Below are positions 59,369 through 64,000 of a stretch of DNA of 64,000 nt, in pieces; position 1 is the stretch's first letter; the number at the start of each line of letters is the position of its first letter. The position numbers and the translations under genes are program-made. The DNA comes from Defluviitaleaceae bacterium (GTDB lineage: Bacteria > Bacillota > Clostridia > Lachnospirales > WQUN01), in NCBI GenBank assembly GCA_009780585.1, contig WQZS01000001.1, forward strand, positions 270,705-334,704. The letters are read 5' to 3'. The notes beneath the pieces are model-generated. The model had not been told where the DNA came from, did no database searches, and was given only the letters and a program-made list of their open reading frames with translations.

Positions 59369-60874
59369 CTATTCAATCAACCACAGCGACAATTGGTTTT
59401 GCCATTGTCGGGCCAGGTCTTGTGCTTCGATGGCACCGTAAATAAAATTCCAAAGAAACGCCCCATCGGGCTGCTGCGGCAGGTACGGCCGTTGGACGAC
59501 AGGCATGGCATTGTATTGTTGCAAACGCGCGACAGCGTTTTCGATTTGCCGTTCACGGCCGCCCTCGGTACCTTGGCCGACATAAGGGACCAATTGGTAT
59601 TGCATCCTTTCCGCATAATCGAATACATGATTGAGACCGCGCCGTGCCCTGTCTTCAAAACCTTCCTTCACGATGGATGTTTTTAATGAGTTAAGCCCTA
59701 TTTGGCCTACGAGCGGAAACGTACCGCTGATATCGGTATCCGCAACGACATCTATAAGGTACCGTATTAAAACCCACGCCGTGTCTTGGTTCGCGCCTGC
59801 GCTTACGGCGACGGCTCTGTTTCCGATTGGAAGCATACTGCTGAAATTATCGATGGCAAGCCGCCCCAAGCCATCCGTTAAAGGTATGTAATGAAGGAAC
59901 GGCGGGTCTTCCAATTCAAACAACGCTTCCCACGGACGCAACGCGATACCGGCTGTGTTAAACACATAACCACGGACACGTTCGTCTAACATGGGTTTTG
60001 AAAGGACAAACCCCCCGCTACGTACGGAGATATGGTTTGACCACGAATGGCTTATCGCGGAGCGGTAATCTTCCAAAAAATTTGTAAATTGTATGTTTGC
60101 AAGATTTATTGAACGCGCGTCCGCGTCAATAAATTCGTTTATATTAAACCCCACAGCCCAGGTAATTATAGTATCGTAGCTGATATTCATATGGTCAAAC
60201 CCGCCCGGGTATGCAGCCTTCAAATCATGGTAGAACGCAAACAATTCCGTATGGGATATGGTCTCGTATTCCATATAGCGATCGATAAACGGTTGCGGCA
60301 GCGTTGAATTAACCCCTGTATATGTAAAACCAAAGTTTAATGGGATAGATAATAATTGCCCGCGGTATTCGAACGCTTCCAACACATTGGTATAAAAGTT
60401 ATCGCGATTAAGGACATGGCAACGGTCTATGAGCGTATAGATATCCGTCAACATACCGGAACGGGAATAATTCCATAACGGATGATTGTCCACCACAAAT
60501 AAATCATACCCGCTCCCCGACATAAACATCGTATTAAAGCGTACCATGCTGTCTTCCCAACCAAGTACATCGTAATCGGTTATTTCCAATTGCAACGTTT
60601 GACCCAATTGCCCGAAATGCCCCAAGTTAGCCAAGCGTTCCGCCTCGCGCAACACGGGTGTGAAGACTTCCGGCGTGGAAATGGTTAGCGTGATTGTCGC
60701 CGGGGCGGTATCGGGCGGGGAGGGCTCGGGGGTTCCTGTCTCCGTTGGCCCGTTTGTTTGGGTCGTTTCCTCCGTATATTCCCGTCCTCCCCGACCGCAG
60801 GAAGATAAGCACATTAAAGCAATCGCGACGAACGCGAATACAAATGCTTTTATGATAATTGACATTTTTTCCAT
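59369..60874 (-). CDS. Extracellular solute-binding lipoprotein 1 (CUT1)
   Basis: A 501-residue lipoprotein. The lipobox LMCLSSC ends a signal peptide of about 22 residues, followed by a Thr/Pro-rich linker (ETTQTNGPTET, TPEPSPPDTAP) and a family 1 solute-binding fold (SGSGYDLFVVDNHPLWNYS, MLTDIYTLIDRC, LEAFEYRGQLLSIPLNFGFTY). The ligand is probably an oligosaccharide. The ATG at 60874 has AAGGGTGG upstream, matching the paralogue's start region; a longer ORF lacks this. It is a tandem duplicate of the upstream gene. Confidence 0.88.
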   Translation of the reverse strand: MEKMSIIIKAFVFAFVAIALMCLSSCGRGGREYTEETTQTNGPTETGTPEPSPPDTAPATITLTISTPEVFTPVLREAERLANLGHFGQLGQTLQLEITDYDVLGWEDSMVRFNTMFMSGSGYDLFVVDNHPLWNYSRSGMLTDIYTLIDRCHVLNRDNFYTNVLEAFEYRGQLLSIPLNFGFTYTGVNSTLPQPFIDRYMEYETISHTELFAFYHDLKAAYPGGFDHMNISYDTIITWAVGFNINEFIDADARSINLANIQFTNFLEDYRSAISHSWSNHISVRSGGFVLSKPMLDERVRGYVFNTAGIALRPWEALFELEDPPFLHYIPLTDGLGRLAIDNFSSMLPIGNRAVAVSAGANQDTAWVLIRYLIDVVADTDISGTFPLVGQIGLNSLKTSIVKEGFEDRARRGLNHVFDYAERMQYQLVPYVGQGTEGGRERQIENAVARLQQYNAMPVVQRPYLPQQPDGAFLWNFIYGAIEAQDLARQWQNQLSLWLIE

Positions 60875-60891
60875 GCGAACCACCCTTAAAT

Positions 60892-62415
60892 TTATTCGAT
60901 CAACCACAACGACAAATGGTTTTGCCATTGCCGGGCCAAGTCTTGGGCCGTGATGGCATCGCCGAAGACAAAGTCCCAAATGGATGTCATTTGACCGGGC
61001 AAAAATGGTAGGTATGGCTGCTGTACGACGGGCATGGTGTTGTATTTTTCTAAACGTGCTACAGCATTGTCAATTTGCCGTTCGCGGTTGCTTTCGGTAC
61101 CTTGACCGACGTAAGGGAGTAAGTCAATTTGCGATATTTCGGCATATTCGAACACGCGGTTTAAACCGCGCCGCGCACGCTCTTCAAAACCTTCCCTTAA
61201 AATGGATGTTTTTAATGTATGTTGACCGGTATGGTATCCCATATTGTATTGTAATAAGGGATTGTCGGAATCCGCAATAACACCGATTAGGTATCTGATA
61301 AATGCCCATGCCGCGTCTTTGTCCGCACCCGTGTTTACAGCAATGGCTCTGCTTCCGTTTACATTAACATTGCTAAAATTATTTATGGCAAACCGGCCAA
61401 GGCTGTCCGTCAAGGGAATATAATTAAGAAACGGCGGGTTTTCCAATTCAACCAATGCCTCCCAAGGATTCAATGATTCCCTAAGCGCATTAAACACAAT
61501 GTAATTAACGTTTTCTTCGGTATTGGTTTTGGACAGCAGGGGTATTCCTTGACGTAAAGGGACGGGTCTTAACCAAATATTATTTTCCGCGGGGCGGAAA
61601 TTTTCTAAAAAATTAATGAACTGCGGGTTTACGAGGTTAACTGTCCGCGCGTTTATATCAATGCGTTCGTTAATGGTATAAAAAACGGAAGTCCAATTAA
61701 TAAGCATCGCATTTGATATGTTCATGTGGTCATATTCGTCCGGATATAATGTTTTCAAGTCATTATATAAGGCATATATTTCCATATATGATATGGTTTC
61801 GTGTTGCAAATAACGGTCGATAATCGGTTGCGGTAACGTGGAATTAATTCCTAAAAAGGTAAAACCAAAGTTGAGCGGCATAGATAACAATTTTCCTTGG
61901 TATTCGAAAGCCTCCAAAACATTGGTATAGAAATCGTCACGATTGACGACAGAACAACGGTCAATTAATGTATAAATATCCGTCAACATGCCGGTGTACG
62001 AATATTTCCATAACGGATGAGATTCTATTACAAATAAATCATACCCGCTCCCCGCCATAAACAAGGTATTAAACCGCGCTAAATGGCTTTCCCATTCGGT
62101 TCCATCCAGTTTATAGTCGGTTATTTCCAATTTTAGTTCTTGCCCCTGTTGCCCGAAATACCCTTGATTCGCCAAACGTTCCGCTTCACGCAACACGGAA
62201 ACAAAAAAATCCGGCGTGGAAATGGTTAACGTGATTATAGATGGGGCGGTATCGGGCGGGGAGGGTTCGGGGGTTTTTGTTTCCGTTTGCCCGTTTGTTT
62301 GGGTCGTTTCACCCGTATATTCCTGTCCTCCCCGACCGCAGGAAGATAAGCACATTAAAGCAATCGCGGCAAATACAAATAAAAATGCCTTTAATATAGT
62401 TAACGTTTTCTTCAC
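60892..62415 (-). CDS. Extracellular solute-binding lipoprotein 2 (CUT1 paralogue)
   Basis: A 507-residue lipoprotein, a close paralogue of the next gene: same lipobox (LMCLSSC), same Thr/Pro linker and the same blocks (SGYDLFVIESHPLWKYS, MLTDIYTLIDRCSVVNRDDF, EYQGKLLSMPLNFGFTF). The GTG start at 62415 is preferred because its leader (AAGGGTGGTTCGC then the start codon) is identical to that of the paralogue. It is the first gene of the importer operon; the two copies may bind different sugars or have arisen by recent duplication. Confidence 0.86.
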   Translation of the reverse strand: MKKTLTILKAFLFVFAAIALMCLSSCGRGGQEYTGETTQTNGQTETKTPEPSPPDTAPSIITLTISTPDFFVSVLREAERLANQGYFGQQGQELKLEITDYKLDGTEWESHLARFNTLFMAGSGYDLFVIESHPLWKYSYTGMLTDIYTLIDRCSVVNRDDFYTNVLEAFEYQGKLLSMPLNFGFTFLGINSTLPQPIIDRYLQHETISYMEIYALYNDLKTLYPDEYDHMNISNAMLINWTSVFYTINERIDINARTVNLVNPQFINFLENFRPAENNIWLRPVPLRQGIPLLSKTNTEENVNYIVFNALRESLNPWEALVELENPPFLNYIPLTDSLGRFAINNFSNVNVNGSRAIAVNTGADKDAAWAFIRYLIGVIADSDNPLLQYNMGYHTGQHTLKTSILREGFEERARRGLNRVFEYAEISQIDLLPYVGQGTESNRERQIDNAVARLEKYNTMPVVQQPYLPFLPGQMTSIWDFVFGDAITAQDLARQWQNHLSLWLIE

Positions 62416-62583
62416 GCGAACCACCCTTCCAAGCAAGGGGGTTATTCCATTACCTTAATATGTATTACCCCCATTTTGATAAACGGCGGGAACAATCTTA
62501 CCTTGGCGGGATATGGTTTTATATATTTTGGGTTGTTTCCGTCGTTGGTGTAATTATAATGGGTATTTATTAATTAAACATAA

Positions 62584-62636
62584 CGTTTGGCGCAAATTTA
62601 TTTGCATAAAACAGCAACATGCCGTTTGACGCAAAT
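62584..62636. promoter_or_regulatory. Direct repeats and dyad upstream of the importer operon
   Basis: CGTTTGGCGCAAAT (62584-62597) and CGTTTGACGCAAAT (62623-62636) are 39 bp apart with one mismatch, and GCAAATTTATTTGC (62592-62605) is a perfect 14-bp dyad overlapping the first. The 230-bp AT-rich gap 62416-62651 contains the operon promoter and these likely regulator sites. The HTH/TPR gene next to it is a candidate binder. Confidence 0.45.
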
Positions 62637-62651
62637 AAGCCAAAATAATTA

Positions 62652-63542
62652 TCACAACACAATACCATGTTCTTCGGCAAATGATTTTACGTGCTCGTAT
62701 TGCACTTGATTATCCCGGACTTTGCATAAATAATACGCGCACTTTGTTGAATCATGCGCTTCGTCTTTACGTCCCAGCTTAATTAGGTTATATGCCCTAT
62801 TGTAGAGGAGCCCCGCATAGGAAAAATACGTGCCGTATTCGACACAACAATTTATTCCTTCTTCGCATAGCCACAAAGCCTCTTCACGGTTTTCCGCTTT
62901 TCCTTCCCAACTGGAAAGTGAAAATAAGATTGCGGCATAAGTGGGTGCGATTCCCTCTTTATCGTTTATTTTTATTTCAATGTATTTTTTTAAGGCATAT
63001 AACATTTTAACCGCGTCACAATTTTTTTCCATCCGTTCCAGGCAAATCGCCATATTCCTAAACATATTTATTTCGTCTTGCGTCAATACCTGCTCCATGA
63101 TTTTATCCGGCGATAAATCCTTTACGGACATGGAGGCGGCTTCCTTTAAGGCTTCGAACGCTTCTTTGGGTTTATTCTTCATCAACATGATTGCCCGTAC
63201 ATACTTGATATGTTGTAGATAGATAAAATCAAGGTTGGGGATGCGTTCTATTTCCGCTAACAGCCTTTTTACCTTATCGTGCCGTCCGTGGATAAGCTGC
63301 TGGTTGATTTCGTACTTTAATTCTAACAGCTTTATGTCGTATTTCGCCTTTGAAGACGGGAACAACGACGGCGGTATCCCCAAGCGTTCCAACAATAGAT
63401 CACGCAAATTTGGATGCGGTTCCTGGTGGTTGTTCTCGATACGTGACAACGTGCTTATATCGCATATACCGTCTGCAAGCGCGTCCTGGCTCATTCCCTT
63501 TTGGTTACGGATCGTTCTGATGATTTCGCCAAAATAGTACAT
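62652..63542 (-). CDS. XRE-HTH/TPR regulator (RRNPP-like)
   Basis: A 296-residue cytoplasmic regulator. The N-terminal HTH (IRTIRNQKGMSQDALADGICDISTLSRIEN, residues about 8-40) and a helical C-terminal region built of degenerate TPR repeats (about 70-290; YLQHIKYVRAIMLMKNKPKEAFEALKEA, RNMAICLERMEKNCDAVKMLYALKKY) match the Rgg/PlcR-like family, which often sense small peptides. No candidate signal peptide gene is seen beside it. It is upstream of the importer operon, which it may control. The ATG is at 63542. Confidence 0.82.
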   Translation of the reverse strand: MYYFGEIIRTIRNQKGMSQDALADGICDISTLSRIENNHQEPHPNLRDLLLERLGIPPSLFPSSKAKYDIKLLELKYEINQQLIHGRHDKVKRLLAEIERIPNLDFIYLQHIKYVRAIMLMKNKPKEAFEALKEAASMSVKDLSPDKIMEQVLTQDEINMFRNMAICLERMEKNCDAVKMLYALKKYIEIKINDKEGIAPTYAAILFSLSSWEGKAENREEALWLCEEGINCCVEYGTYFSYAGLLYNRAYNLIKLGRKDEAHDSTKCAYYLCKVRDNQVQYEHVKSFAEEHGIVL

Positions 63543-63698
63543 TCGATTTCACCCCTTTATATTGAATCATCACTTTATACAGAATTATATCAAAAAAACT
63601 CCGCATGAAAAATAACAGCATTAGTATACGCCAAACTCGCCTACGAACTTAGTGAAAAACTCCGAAAGGGTGATTTAACATAACGAGGAAACGGCTTT

Positions 63699-63818
63699 GT
63701 GCTTAAATTAAGCACATGTAACTTGTCCCCTAGTAGGGGACAAGTTAACTTTTGCTCGCGACGAGCAAAGGTTTGAACCAAGGTGCGGTGCAACTTCGGA
63801 CCTATTAGGTCCGAAGTT
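63699..63818. repeat. Cluster of short perfect palindromes
   Basis: Four palindromes lie in 120 bp: GTGCTTAA-A-TTAAGCAC (63699-63715); the 27-nt AACTTGTCCCCTA plus inverted copy (63720-63746); TTTGCTCG-CGA-CGAGCAAA (near 63750-63768); and the 27-nt AACTTCGGACCTA plus inverted copy (63792-63818). The two 27-nt units share ends and centre but differ in five compensated positions. The gap from 63543 has no supported ORF. Confidence 0.85.
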
Positions 63819-63895
63819 AAAACGAATACAAAAAAACGGGATGCCAACACACCGGACACCAGTGGGGCGGGGGCGGGCGGATGTTCCATAAGCAG

Positions 63896-64000
63896 CGCCT
63901 ACGCAATCGGACGATTAACGGCGAACGGGCGCGTTATGTGGTTGGCATCGGGTGCTTGTCAACCGATGCAACCACTTCGCGGACGGAGCCGTTCATCGCC
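63896..64000. repeat. Long palindromic element, copy D, cut by the window edge
   Basis: The core CGGCGAACG (63919-63927), an inner hairpin GGTTGGCATCGG / CCGATGCAACC, CACTTCGCG and GGACGGAGCCG (63981-63991) match copy C, and the flanks ACGATTAACGGC and GAGCCGTTCATCG nearly match its ACGATTAGCGGC and GAGCCGATCATCG. The right arm lies beyond the window. Confidence 0.75.

Overview
The window looks like a chromosomal segment of a GC-moderate to GC-rich Firmicute of the class Clostridia, probably an uncultured plant-fibre degrader from a gut-like habitat. The sequence evidence is strong GGAGG ribosome sites, intrinsic terminators, the gene order rplS-lepB-rbgA, a cmk/plsC/S1-domain-protein block, a class A RNase P RNA and a tRNA without encoded CCA. 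The habitat and taxon are inference; no marker here fixes a genus.

Layout. 1-4.2 kb: aldo/keto reductase (cut by the edge), a GPH sugar symporter with a PHP phosphoesterase, and a MerR regulator. 4.2-4.9 kb: hicAB toxin-antitoxin pair. 4.9-12.3 kb: a signalling block on the minus strand (SLH/NHL-repeat protein, FecR protein, metallo-beta-lactamase-fold hydrolase, GAF-HD-GYP protein, CHASE2 adenylate cyclase) with a candidate structured RNA in the gap at 8944-9228. 12.3-24.4 kb: carbohydrate genes (GH94 phosphorylase divergent from a GH10 xylanase, KDPG aldolase, a SpoIID-like/peptidoglycan-binding protein, a glycyl radical enzyme with its activase, and a clan GH-A hydrolase). 24.4-33.0 kb: a visibly AT-richer, one-directional array of about 17 small accessory genes. 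33.1-37.5 kb: a still AT-richer small mobile island with a large serine recombinase, ending at a tRNA-Ser gene. 37.5-46.3 kb: tRNA-Ser, rnpB, S1-domain protein, plsC, a pyrophosphatase-like gene, cmk, a flavoprotein, a phospholipase-C-like gene and a phosphodiester glycosidase, all on the minus strand. 46.3-53.3 kb: plus-strand ABC exporter, cysK-cysE, hemolysin III, rplS, lepB and rbgA. 53.4-63.5 kb: a minus-strand operon joining a carbohydrate ABC importer (two solute-binding lipoproteins, two permeases) to an HlyD adaptor, a MacB-like membrane protein and a TolC-like protein, with an HTH/TPR regulator upstream.

The most unusual content is non-coding. Four long near-perfect palindromes of about 200-250 bp (40438-40640, 50826-51072, 51106-51352 and 63896 to the right edge) share short core motifs, CGGCGAACG near one side and CGGAGCCG near the other. 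Their arms are self-complementary but differ in sequence from copy to copy. A second set of perfect 27-nt palindromes (3374, 63720, 63792) keeps its ends and centre but swaps five internal base pairs in a compensated way. I know of no named family that fits either set. Other points of interest are rnpB starting inside the last codons of the S1-domain gene, the hybrid importer/efflux operon without an intact ATPase, a palindromic in-frame insertion in the glycyl radical enzyme gene, and several enzymes lacking key catalytic residues.
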